From Asparagopsis taxiformis (lineage: Eukaryota; Rhodophyta; Florideophyceae; Bonnemaisoniales; Bonnemaisoniaceae), in assembly GCA_030407315.1 (NCBI GenBank), contig JALQPE010001959.1, positions 1 through 64,000 on the forward strand: a stretch of DNA of 64,000 bases, in the 5' to 3' direction. Below, one piece after another: positions 42,264-53,391 of the stretch (positions within the stretch are counted from its first letter, which is position 1; the number at the start of each line of letters is the position of its first letter). The notes below the pieces were generated by a model. It saw only the letters and a list, made by a program, of their open reading frames with translations. It was not told the DNA's origin and ran no database searches. The translations under genes were made by a program, and so were the position numbers.

Positions 42264-43095
42264 GCGCGTCTATAAGAAGGGCATGTCGTGTGCTGAGGCG
42301 GACGCGCATGCACGTGTAGTCGTCATTTGGGAGAGTTGGAATTGTGCGTTTGATCATGCGTGGATTTTCACCGTAATGATTTTGGTCCCAATTCCACATC
42401 TTGTGCGCGTATCTGCATGCTGCGTCGCTGCAGATCGCGTCGTCGCCGCCGTTGTGTCTGCTTCCCGACGCGATGATTTGCGCTGTTCGACTTGTTGGTT
42501 GAAGATGCTCACCACACGTCGCTTGTGACGTCGCGTTGGAGACGGCCGGTTTGGTCGGACGCGTGTCTCGCTGCCCTCGCGCGCGTGTTTTGGTATGGAG
42601 ATTAGCGAGCGAGATGGATTGGAGCATCACGGCATGTGATCGCGAGGGACGGAGATGAGCAAACTAGAAATTGAGGTAGTACGCTATAAACTCGAGTGAT
42701 GGCGTCTTGAGATGTCACACAAGAATCGAAATAAAGATCATACATCGACGCACGTGTGCCAACAACATGTGCACGCGTCACACCGCTCAACTATCCATCC
42801 GTCCATCCGCCGCCGCAGATCTTCCACAACAGTCGTTCGGTTGCCGCGGCGTCCGTCCAACCGCCCTTCCACGACCGCGCGGACGCACGCGCGCGCCGGA
42901 CAATGGCGACTTGTGCTGTCTGTTGTGCGCGTGACATGCGGACGACACGTGTATCGCGCGTGATGAGATGAGGCGTCCGTCACGTGATGACGTCACAGCC
43001 GCGGCGCGTTTGTCGACTAGACGTGCCGGCGTTTCGCACTAGACCTGTTGTTGCACGCTGCTTCGCTTTCGTGTTTTTCGTGGTAGACTGTTGTT
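42264..43095. promoter_or_regulatory. Divergent promoter region between two Sel1 genes
   Basis: 830 bp between the start codons of the two divergent Sel1-repeat genes. It contains adjacent palindromes TCACGTGA (42980-42987, E-box/bZIP type) and TGACGTCA (42988-42995, CRE type), about 100 bp upstream of the plus-strand gene. Another GTGACGTCGC word is near 42528. These match known bZIP/bHLH sites by sequence; function is inferred. Confidence 0.45.
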
Positions 43096-46000
43096 GTGAT
43101 GTATGCGCTTGCAAGGAGACTGGCTGGTCTTCATCACGATCCAGAGTTTGTCGTCAATGTTGACGTGTATGCCGCGAAACAGCTCTTTCACATGTGTATT
43201 GATGAACAACATCACCCGGGTGCAATTCGTGATCTTGCAGAGCTTATGTTCCATGAACAATCATCAGAGTCGCCCTTTTCTTGGCACAGAAACAAATTCG
43301 ATCGAGACAAGCTTAAAAACTACCCCGTTCTCTCGAGAAATATCTCACCGCCCGATATGTAACCCGTCAAAGTGCCAGAGTCAGATATCCACTCTTTCCT
43401 CTTGTCGTCAGGCTTTACGAGATCTGCGTAGATGCCAACCATCACGGTGCAATGTATCACCTAGCAACCTTACTGGTACAAAATAACACTTTTCGCGATA
43501 TCCCTCGCGCGATCTCCTTGTATCAAAAGTGCATTGATGACTTGGCTCATCTCGGCTCCTTCATACCGCTTCTGCGTATTCTCACCAATCAACTATTGTA
43601 CACAACTGAAGAAAACAACCAGCGTGTTCTACAGCTATGTGCCAAATTCATCCAAGCTAACGGCCCTGTTTCCTCTCTCATTGATTTTGTTCGAGATATA
43701 TCCAATGTTCCATCGCTGTACTTTCGCCCAACTGAGAGCAATTTACGGCTTGCAATCGATATATGTGAACTATGCATTGTAAAGCGAGATCTTCCAGAAG
43801 CTTGGATCGCGCTTGCTACTTTACTGCTCACTAAAAACTCGAACATGGAAACGAATGTTGCCCGCGCAACACAAGTTTTTCGCATACTCATTGATCGTGA
43901 CTCTTTGGACGAGATCTTTCCGATAGTGGAAACGCTAGTTTGGGGCACACATGGTGCGGTGGAGGATACAAAACTTGCGAAACAAATTTGTGAGATGTGT
44001 ATTGAAAGAAAGCAAGACGTGCGACCAATGATCATTCATGCAGAGATAATGGCGTTTGAAACTCACGATGTCGATCAACTCGACCTTGCTTTCCAGCGTT
44101 GTCAAACCCTTCTCAATTCGGAAAATATTAGATACACTGAAGCCTATGGTCTCATGAACCGTTTCATTGGGAGGTCGAATCAACTTTTAAAACAAACGGC
44201 GTTTGCCAAGCGATTGGTCGAAAGTTTCATCAACACGACTCGCGGAAAAGGAGCCATGATATTTCTGGGTAAAATTCTTATCGAGGGAACACCTGGCGTG
44301 GAGAAGGACATAGAATACGGTCTGCGCCTTTGCGAACAGCATTTGCAAATGACCAAAACTAATGACGACTGGTCTGCATTGATAGACTTATTACGTATGG
44401 CAAGACATTTTTCACACCCGATAATTCATGCATACGTGAACAATATGGGCACTGCAGAAAGGCTCTATCAAATCTGTACGAAACCGGAGTTCAGCGTTGG
44501 CAAAAAGTACAACATATCAGGTACATATGAATTTTTAACTTCTGTGATTATGAATATATGTGGAATCGAGAGAGACATAGATCTTGTCGTGGAGATTTTC
44601 AGTCGGTGTATCGATACTGAGAGTTCAGATTCCTGTATTGTCGAAGATGTACTCGTGGTTGCAGAAGATCTTGAGTACGGGAATTCAGATGTGAAGAAGG
44701 ACATTGCAGCAGCCATAAGACTGTATGAATTGTGCATACAGAAGACTGGAGATCTTGAAGCCCGAAATGCTATTGTTGGAATTTTGGCAAGAGATGAGCC
44801 GGGAGTGGAGCGAAATATAGATCTCGCAGAGGTCCATTGTAATTTTGTCATCGCCAATGAAAATAGCGACCTCTCCGAAGTGGTACATCTCGCCAAAAGT
44901 ATGGTACATTTCGTACAAAAGAATACTGGAGAGACGTCCCCTGCCTGGTTTGTGGAAGATACGCAGTTTGCCGTCCGTATATTGAAGAAATGTGTCGACA
45001 CCCGAAATCACCAAGAGGCTTTGCTCGAGCTCGTGAGAATATATTGGCTAGAAGCCGTAGGAATTGGCCGGGATCTTCAATTTGCACTCAACTTATGTGA
45101 GAGGTTCATTGATGCCAACCACGATTGTAGCAATCTCGTGCTTCTCGTGGGGCAAATGAATGATGGGAAAAGCCACAATCCATACCTGGCAAGATTTTAC
45201 ACGCTATGTATTGAAAGAAGAAACGATCCAGATGCTATGGTTGGCCTAGCCGGAATACTACTTTCCGAACAATCTGGTATCAAGGATGTCAGTCAAGGTG
45301 TAGAATTATGTAAACGGTACTATAACACGGGTCGAAATGACGGCAAGGTCTTAGATCTTGCAAGACAAGTCTATCATCGCAACAAATACGCAAACGCTTC
45401 AATCGCTGCAGATCTGAGCGAGCTATGTGTCCTTGCAACTGACCGTGATGAAGCAAGAATATTTCTCGCGAATATACTGACGTTTGGGGGGCGAGACTTT
45501 GGATCGAATTTTGTTTGCGCTTTCGAACTATGCAAAGATATCATTAACCAGGGTCTGACAAAAATCAGATCTGTACTTTGCTTAGCTCACAGAATGGAAT
45601 CAAATCCGCGAGCAAGTCAGTATGCCGAACGTCTATTCGAGCTTTTCATTGCGAGGTTGGATGCATGTGATACTGTGGTGGTTCTCATGGAATTAATGGT
45701 CAATGGATCTTCCTTTGCCAAGAGAAATATAGATCGATTGATGTGTCTTTGTCGGGGATGTATATATTCGGACACCCTGAACTTCGGCATGCTCTCAAGG
45801 CTTGTAACTTCCATGGCTCAGGGTGGAAATGGCATTGAGAGAGAAGCGACACGCGCGATACAGCTGTGTGAAATGTGCATTGGCGAGCAGAGCAGTCTAG
45901 ATGCCATGCATACTCTTACCAAGATACTTTTAACCAGGACATCTCATATGGACAGGGATGTTGAACGAGCTATACAAGTATGTGAGAGGTATCTTGAAAC

Positions 46001-47231
46001 TTCTGCGAGTTGCTTCAGGATTCTCGATCTAGCCAATTCTGTAACGACCGGTCAGTATGGAATGACAAAGGATGTTCCACTTTCAGTACGATTGTTTGAG
46101 CTTTTTATTGAGAAGCATGATGACCCGCAAGCTAAGTTGGACATGGCTGTGGTACTGCTACGGGAAGCGGGAAACTCGACGGATCTCGATCATGCAGTGC
46201 AACTGTTAGAGAAAACTGTGCTTCCTAGACTAAGCTACGGTAAGTATCTCACAGTTACTGAGCAGATCGGGAATGGGACACATGGGATGCAGAAGAATGT
46301 TCCACTTGCAGTGCGGTTGAACGAGCTTTTGATCTGGAAAACGGACTACCCAGGAAGTATGTTGAAGCTTGTGGAGCTGCTTCTCTCTGACAATGCTGAA
46401 TCGGAAAGAGAGGTTGACCGTGCAGTTCACCAATACGAAAATTTTCTTCGAAAGAAGAAGAATGATAGCTGCGATATGGCCATAGAAGTCGCGCTAAATG
46501 TAGCTCACGGAAGAAACGGAATGCTTCGAGATATTCCGCTTGGTATGCGACTTTGTAAGTTATGCATACAGGGAACAAGCAGTCCACACCCTAGGGTTGC
46601 ACTTGCAGAAATGATGATGATAAGAGGATCAAATGCAGAAACTGGAGTTGTTCGGATGCTCGAGATTTGTGAGGAATACATCACAGATGGGAAGACGATT
46701 GACTTCTATATCCGGCAACTTGCACTGAAAATTGCGATGGGAACATCTGGACTTGTTGGGGACATACCGCTTGCTCTTCGAATTCTGGAGATGGGTGTCG
46801 AAAGAAATTGTGTCGATTCAATGACTGTTCTTGCCGAAGTTCTTCTCTTCAAAGTAGGTGATGAGGCTGCATATGCGCGCGCTATGGATTTATTCAAGAA
46901 AGCCATCCAGCGTGGATGTCATGAATATGTATTCTTCAACTTCCATAGTTGGGTAGAAAACTTGGTGAGAACTTCTTCGTATGAATCGCGATGTGTACAA
47001 TTTGGCATCCAAATCTGTGAGGTCTTTCTAGAGACAACGGATTCAGTAGATGCAATGATTTTTCTAGCTGAACTGCTCATTTCTGGAGCACCAGAAGTGG
47101 AACGAAATGTGAACCGAGCTATGCGATTATGCAAGGGGGCTGTTCACAAAAGGTGTGAAAAAGTCAATGAGCTTGGGAGAAGAATCGCGCGTGGGACCTC
47201 TGGGATGCAGAGAGATTTTCATTTCGCCAAG
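43096..47231 (+). CDS. Second Sel1-like repeat protein, part 1 (interrupted)
   Basis: The N-terminal piece starts MMYALARRLAGLHHDPEF (43096). The frame shifts at the C4 run 43323-43326, then runs open to 47231 (about 1,260 codons from 43452). It is built of Sel1-like repeats of the same style as the divergent gene, for example AIRLYELCIQKTGDLEARNAI and AIQLCEMCIGEQSSLDAMHTL. At 47231 coding sequence ends at HFAK and Gypsy-4's LTR begins; the ORF formally continues into the LTR to 47348. The gene resumes at 52888 and 58795. In this allele the protein would be truncated by about 190 residues and gain an LTR-encoded tail. Confidence 0.85.
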
Positions 47232-47647
47232 TGTAGACATTTGCAGCTGAAACTACAAGCTGATGAAAATATCAGATGTGAAATTATTTCAACTTCAAGC
47301 TACTATGTAACGTACATATGCGTAGTAACATTCACTAGCAGTGAATGAGTGGTTCACAACCATTTAGATGAATAACATAGAGTAGCATTTAAGATAGATC
47401 TCTCCTGAAGAATCAGAAAGAAGAGGAGAGCAGATGAACAACATCGACTGATCATAATCATCGATACGCATCGATCTATCGAAGCGGGCGCGTGATAAGC
47501 GTCAACCCAAGAACAGTGGAACAGCCCATAGGCTTGTCTACAAAATAAACTCTGGTTCTAACCAGCGCGGATCCTAATCTGCATCGTGAAAACTCACACC
47601 AGTCTCCGGCTTTCATTTCCCGAGTCTTTTACCAAAGTTCTGCTACA
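47232..47647 (+). repeat. Gypsy-4 5' LTR
   Basis: 416 bp, TGTAGAC...GCTACA, reads as identical to 52468-52883. An ATAAA-like word (AAAATAAACTCTGG) lies near 47540. Confidence 0.9.
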
Positions 47648-47752
47648 GATATATATCTGAACGCACATTTTCTTCTGAAGTGAGCAACTGTTAGGAACCA
47701 CGGCCGTGAAAAGATTTGTTGGAAGATTGAAAGCAATCAAGTGTGAGCCATC

Positions 47753-50700
47753 ATGGATTATCATGGAAGTACGTCAGGAAACAACTCAAGCTCAAACGGG
47801 AGGAGCAAAACATGCCCACCCGCTATCTTCGAAACTATTGCGCACCCAATATTGGATTCGGTGGATCCAGCCGAAGCAGTGAAATTTCTTCGTGACAGAA
47901 ATCGTTATGAAATGAAGATGTCACAGAATAACAGTGACGGAAATAACGTCAAACCAGCCTCTTATAGAGTCTCAATAGACCCAACGGTGCTGTCATCCAT
48001 GTACGAATTTGGATTCTTTGACAACATTGCACCAGGAGTGGATATGCGATACATATCCGAAGCTCATATTAAGGCATGCATTGAACAAATTGCAATGTCT
48101 CAGATGTCTACATCTGTCAACTCTAACGCTATTACAAATGCGATCATGTCCATTCGAATGAACATGAAAATACGCAGTGCACGATCGCGAGTATATCAAC
48201 TGGCGATTGATTTCTCCAGACAACTGGAAGATATCGGATACGGAGATTTCAAAGCGAGAAATCCCACAATGGCGACGAAACTATTCGCGCAGAGACTGCA
48301 TCCAAAAGCACTCAAGATACAAATTCAGAATGATTTTGAATTCATTCCTGAAATGAAAACAAATTGGAAAGGATTTCTAAAACACGTCTCAGAACAAGCC
48401 GAGATCATCGATAGAGCACAGGATTGCGCAAGCCTGAGTAATAACTCTGGACATCCGAGCTCATCACATAAACCTGACAAGAGTTCTAGCAGCTCAACTC
48501 GTTCTAATGGAAAGTCTACGAAAGACAAGGCTGCAAAATCAACCGAACGACTACCGCAGTGCATCAACCCTAGTTGTAATGCACGACACTACCTTCGCAA
48601 CTGCACTAACACGCCTGAAGAGGACAAGGCGAGGTTAATGAGCGAATGGAGACAACGTTATAAGCAACCGTCAAGAGAACCCAGCAGAGGTATGACGAGA
48701 CACATTGCACAACAACGAACTGACGACAGTTCGATGATTGACACTATATTTGCAGGTGTGGAAACACGACCGTCATGTGCCGATATAGGCAGCTGCATCA
48801 ACCTAATGCCTCCAGATTTATTTTCTAAACTATCAGAAAAAGGAGCAACAATGCAGGTGGAGAGCTTCGATACGAATAGGAAGTTCGAGATGGCAGTCAG
48901 TGAGGACACCAACGGAAGAAAGGTTTTCATAGAATGCGACAAGAAGACAACCCTTGACATTCAACTAAATGTCAGACATGCATCGTCATTAACGATACGT
49001 AATGTCACATGGTTTGTTGCTACTCGTCCCGCAAACGACCCTCTACTTTGCAGAGACCTTTTGAAAGCACTTGGATTAGATGCGAAAGCAGCCTTAGCTG
49101 CTGCCTGTGAAACATTCAATGGACAAGTTGACGCTGAGCAACTTCTCTCTGATCAGGATTACCCAGACGGAAGTATCGCACGACTATTGTCAGAGAATGG
49201 AGTATATCACAATGGTCACTACCCAGACGAGACCGATGACTGTGAATCAGTATACTTAGAGATTGGGATTGACAAGGATAATGACATACAGACAGCATTT
49301 GACAAAATGCTACATGACGCCAAGTCGAATGGAATGTCAACTGGCGGTGCAGAAACCCTTGAAAAAATCTTACACGAGTATCGTGACGTCTTCAGGATAC
49401 GTCTTGGAAACGATCCACCGGCTAAAGTTGAGCCGATGAACGTTGTGCTTAGACCGCAAGCACAGGGCATAATAACCAAATCCAGGCGATATAGCCCGGA
49501 ACAGCGAGATTATCTAACGCGTTTCTTAAAACGTGCTAAACATTATGGGTTCATCACGGAGAATAAGAATGCGACGTGGGCTGCAGCACCTTTACTAGTC
49601 CTCAAGCCCAAGTCCAAAAAATACCGTCTTACCTTCGATTACCGACCCGTTAATGCTGCTACAATTTCTATAGGTTGGCCTATGCCACACCTAGAAAGCG
49701 AATGTGTAGACTTCGCTGGAAGCACATGCTTTGCTTCCATCGATTTTTGCTCAGGTTACTGGCAACTACCCCTACACAAAGACAGCCAAAGCGCTCTAAG
49801 CTTCATCACCCACGAAGGTGTTTGGCAACCGACACGCACACCCCAAGGAGCCAAGAACTCCGCGTGTAACTTTCAATCACGTGTGGAACCATGTTTTATT
49901 GCCATTCGAAAACATGTCAAGGCATGGCAGGACGACTTCATCCTACATCATAAAGATGAGAATGGGCTAATGGACACACTACGGTGCTTTCTGCAGATAT
50001 GCAGAGACAGGAATCTAAAGATTTCCGCCACCAAATCAACACCATTCACATCATCAGTGAAATGGTGTGGTCGAATTATCGACAAAGATGGAGTTCAATT
50101 TGATCCAAGCAATTTATCTGGACTAATGAACATCACATCACCACAGACAGCAGGAGAACTATCAGTGTATATATACTGTCTACAATGGATGTCACAATCC
50201 ATACCGGATTTCGCCAACCGCATAAGCTGCCTGCGTAACGTCCTGGAAGAAGCTTATACAAAATCGGGGAAACGCACCAAGAAATCCATCGCAAGCATAC
50301 CATTATCCAGCCTGTCATGGGGCAGACAACATGACAAGTCATTTCTTGAACTACAAGACAGCCTCAGACAATCGGTTAAACTTGCTCATCCAGATGCTAA
50401 GATGCACAAATGCATCTATACTGACGCCTCTGATAATTACTGGGCAGCTGTGGTTACACAATGCCTTGCAGCGGAGTTAAACAAACCGCTAGAAGACCAA
50501 CGGCACCAGCCACTTGCTTTCATAAGCTCATCCTTTAAGGACAGCGAGCTACATTGGTCAACATATGAGAAGGAAGGATTTTCCATATATCAAGTATTCA
50601 AGCGCTTAGACTACCTCTTGCTTGGAAGCATACCTTCACATGTCTACACGGATCATCGAAATCTGTTGTTCGTGTATAACCCTATGAGCATCGAACCAGC

Positions 50701-52425
50701 CATGGGAAGACACATAGTGAATAAGGTACAGCGCTGGGCTTTATTTCTATCAAGATTTCACTACACTATCGAGCATATAGCTGCTGATTCCAATGTCATG
50801 GCTGACGTAATGACGAGATGGTTTGTCGGGTATCGACGAAAGAAGTTCACTTCAAAGATAACTGCCGTCAGGAAGACACACAGCCATACAGAAGACATCG
50901 TGCCATCACCTTTATCAAGTTCATTTATCTGGCCTACTCCAGATACTATCCGGAAATCACAGCAACACCACATTCAGGACAAACCGAATGGATGTGAACT
51001 GCATGATCAAGGATTGGTTATAACCAAGAAAAGGATTTGGATACCACAACAGGATGTGCAACTACAAATGAAGTTGCTGGTAATATCACACTGTGGACAA
51101 AACGGTCACAGAGGTTCCACGGCCACCATTAATATCTTGTCCGAGAACTATTGGTGGAATACGATGACGAACGACTGCAAAGTATTCGTACAAAATTGTA
51201 TACATTGCATCATGTCCTACACAGGACATCGCATCCCTCGCCCACTTGGAAGCACCGAGATCGCCACGCGACCCAATCAAATCCTACATTTCGATTATCT
51301 ATATATGGGAAGAGGAAACACGAGAGACAGATATGTTCTCATACTACGTGACGGATTCTCATGTTATACCTGGCTCTGCATTGCCAAAGCAGCAGATGCA
51401 GAAACAGTGGTAGAGTCCATTGCTAAATGGATTGAAATATTTTCAGCTATGGATGTTTGGATATCCGATCAAGGAAGTCACTTCAAGAACCAAGTCATGA
51501 CACAACTGGCAAAAAGGCATTACATTAGGCATCACTTCACTGTGGCATACTCACCATGGAGCAATGGGGCAGTCGAAAGATGTTGCCGGGAGGTACTAAG
51601 GGCAACGACAGCGTTAATGTCGGAGCTGCGACTAGCGCCTCAGGACTGGCCTGATGTTATATCATTAATACAAAAGATCATTAATGAATCTCCTGTAGAG
51701 AGACTTGGAAAACGAGAAGATGGTATCTTTAGATCACCATTAGAAGTGATGACTGGAATCAAGCCAGCACGAACTAATCCGACATCCAGTATGAAGTGTG
51801 GAGATAACTCACTTTCACTATCCGAATGTCAGCGGATTGCAAATATAGACCGCTTACAGTTTGCCCTAGCAAACATGCACAAGAATGTATCGGAAAAGAT
51901 CCGAGCAAACCGAGCGAGACAAATCAAAATACATAATGAAAGGACAAACATTATACACCCTCATTCAGCATTGGAGACTTTGTGCTTGTCAGAAAAGCGC
52001 ATAACAAAGGACACAAACTTGCATTTAAATGGCAAGGACCAAAAAGGATAACTAAGGTTATCAACAGTTTGGTATACGAGGTAACAAGTTTGACAAATGG
52101 TCAAACAGAAATTGTACATGCGACGCGCATTTGCATCTATAGATGTGACATGGATGGTATTGAACCTTCTAAGGGCATACTTAATCACGCTGCGCACACT
52201 GAAGCTGAATACGAGGACATAAAATGTCTTAGACAGATCAAGAAGCATGGAGATACAATCAAGATATTAGTCGAATGGGAAGGATTACCGGACACATGTG
52301 ACTACACATGGGAACCTGTCGAAAATCTATTTGAAGACATACCTGAGATGCTCATGGAATATCTCCGCCATGAAAACAATAGCATCGCAAGGAGAGCCAT
52401 AGCCTCCTTATCAAAGAGCAAATGA
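47753..52425 (+). CDS. Gypsy-4 gag-pol polyprotein (one frameshift)
   Basis: From ATG 47753 a 1,432-codon frame covers gag, zinc knuckle CINPSCNARHYLRNC (about 48560) and protease-like CADIGSCINLMP. RT follows (FDYRPVNAATISIGWPMPHL; FASIDFCSGYWQLPL; KAWQDDFILHH, where the usual [YF]xDD reads WQDD), then RNase H (IYTDASDNYWAA; SNVMADVMTRW). Integrase has the HHCC finger (HCGQNGHRG...CIHCI) and a D,D35E core (LHFDYLYMG, SDQGSHFKN, NGAVERCCREVL). At the TT run 51964-51965 the frame changes; the next frame (to 52425) completes integrase with FSIGDFVLVRKAHNKG and a C-terminal chromodomain (VEWEGLPDTCDYTWEP). Chromodomains direct insertion to particular chromatin. One missing base is the only visible defect. 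Confidence 0.9.
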
Positions 52426-52467
52426 CTATGAAATGTTCTGCTTCCAAGGAAACAAAACATGGGGCAG

Positions 52468-52883
52468 TGTAGACATTTGCAGCTGAAACTACAAGCTGAT
52501 GAAAATATCAGATGTGAAATTATTTCAACTTCAAGCTACTATGTAACGTACATATGCGTAGTAACATTCACTAGCAGTGAATGAGTGGTTCACAACCATT
52601 TAGATGAATAACATAGAGTAGCATTTAAGATAGATCTCTCCTGAAGAATCAGAAAGAAGAGGAGAGCAGATGAACAACATCGACTGATCATAATCATCGA
52701 TACGCATCGATCTATCGAAGCGGGCGCGTGATAAGCGTCAACCCAAGAACAGTGGAACAGCCCATAGGCTTGTCTACAAAATAAACTCTGGTTCTAACCA
52801 GCGCGGATCCTAATCTGCATCGTGAAAACTCACACCAGTCTCCGGCTTTCATTTCCCGAGTCTTTTACCAAAGTTCTGCTACA
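52468..52883 (+). repeat. Gypsy-4 3' LTR
   Basis: 416 bp, reads as identical to the 5' LTR. It is followed by the CAAG duplication and resumed Sel1 coding. Confidence 0.9.
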
Positions 52884-52887
52884 CAAG

Positions 52888-52924
52888 GAAATGTTCGAGA
52901 TGTGCATCAATGGAGAGAAACATC
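52888..52924 (+). CDS. Second Sel1 gene, part 2 (37-nt fragment between elements)
   Basis: Encodes EMFEMCINGEKH plus the first base of the next codon, in frame with HFAK of part 1 and QTALVDLAEL of part 3. It is stranded between Gypsy-4 and Gypsy-3; the last five bases (ACATC) are the Gypsy-3 target duplication. Confidence 0.85.
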
Positions 52925-53369
52925 TTTTGCTCGCCAGTAGGGAATGGATATTCCGCTAGAGGAGAGTCCAAGAGAGGTAGGCTGCTGATAGAGAAGCAAC
53001 GCTAGGATTCAGTTCAATCTGTGTGGGTCAAGATTGTTACCCTTTTTTATTCCAGTTCGTAGCTAGATATAGAGAATGGACGGAGCTATCCGTAGCTCCG
53101 AGCATGAGAAGAGATGATCGTCTCTGGAACACTGAATCTGTTCCGAAAGGTACAAATAATTTAACTGTTCCATAGAAGTGCGGTTAAAGGCTTGTGCAAG
53201 GTCCGGTATCGATAATGATATCGCTTGTGCAGTGCTTCACGTTTCATTATCACATGATCACGTGATGATACGTAGAGTCAGCTCAGTAGCAATAATTCAT
53301 TCATTATTATTTCTTGAACGTCTTAATCAAATTCACAAACAGATGCAACTATGTTGACAATGTGCACCA
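52925..53369 (-). repeat. Gypsy-3 3' LTR
   Basis: 445 bp; one visible mismatch to 58345-58789. It abuts the polypurine tract at 53370-53382. Confidence 0.9.
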
Positions 53370-53391
53370 GCCCTCTTTTTCAAAGGCAGCT

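Larger units (their letters stand above)
47232..52883 (+). mobile_element. Gypsy-4, full-length chromodomain Ty3/Gypsy element
   Basis: A 5,652-bp element with 416-bp LTRs (47232-47647 and 52468-52883) that read as identical. It is flanked by a CAAG target duplication (47228-47231 and 52884-52887). A purine-rich tract (ACATGGGGCAG) abuts the 3' LTR. The palindrome CAGATATATATCTG (47646-47659) straddles the 5' LTR inner end. It is inserted in a Sel1-repeat gene. Identical LTRs imply a very recent insertion. Confidence 0.9.

Noticed and set aside
43534..46906. Various ORFs overlapping the plus-strand Sel1 gene
   Set aside because: Out-of-frame or antisense shadows of the long Sel1 frame.
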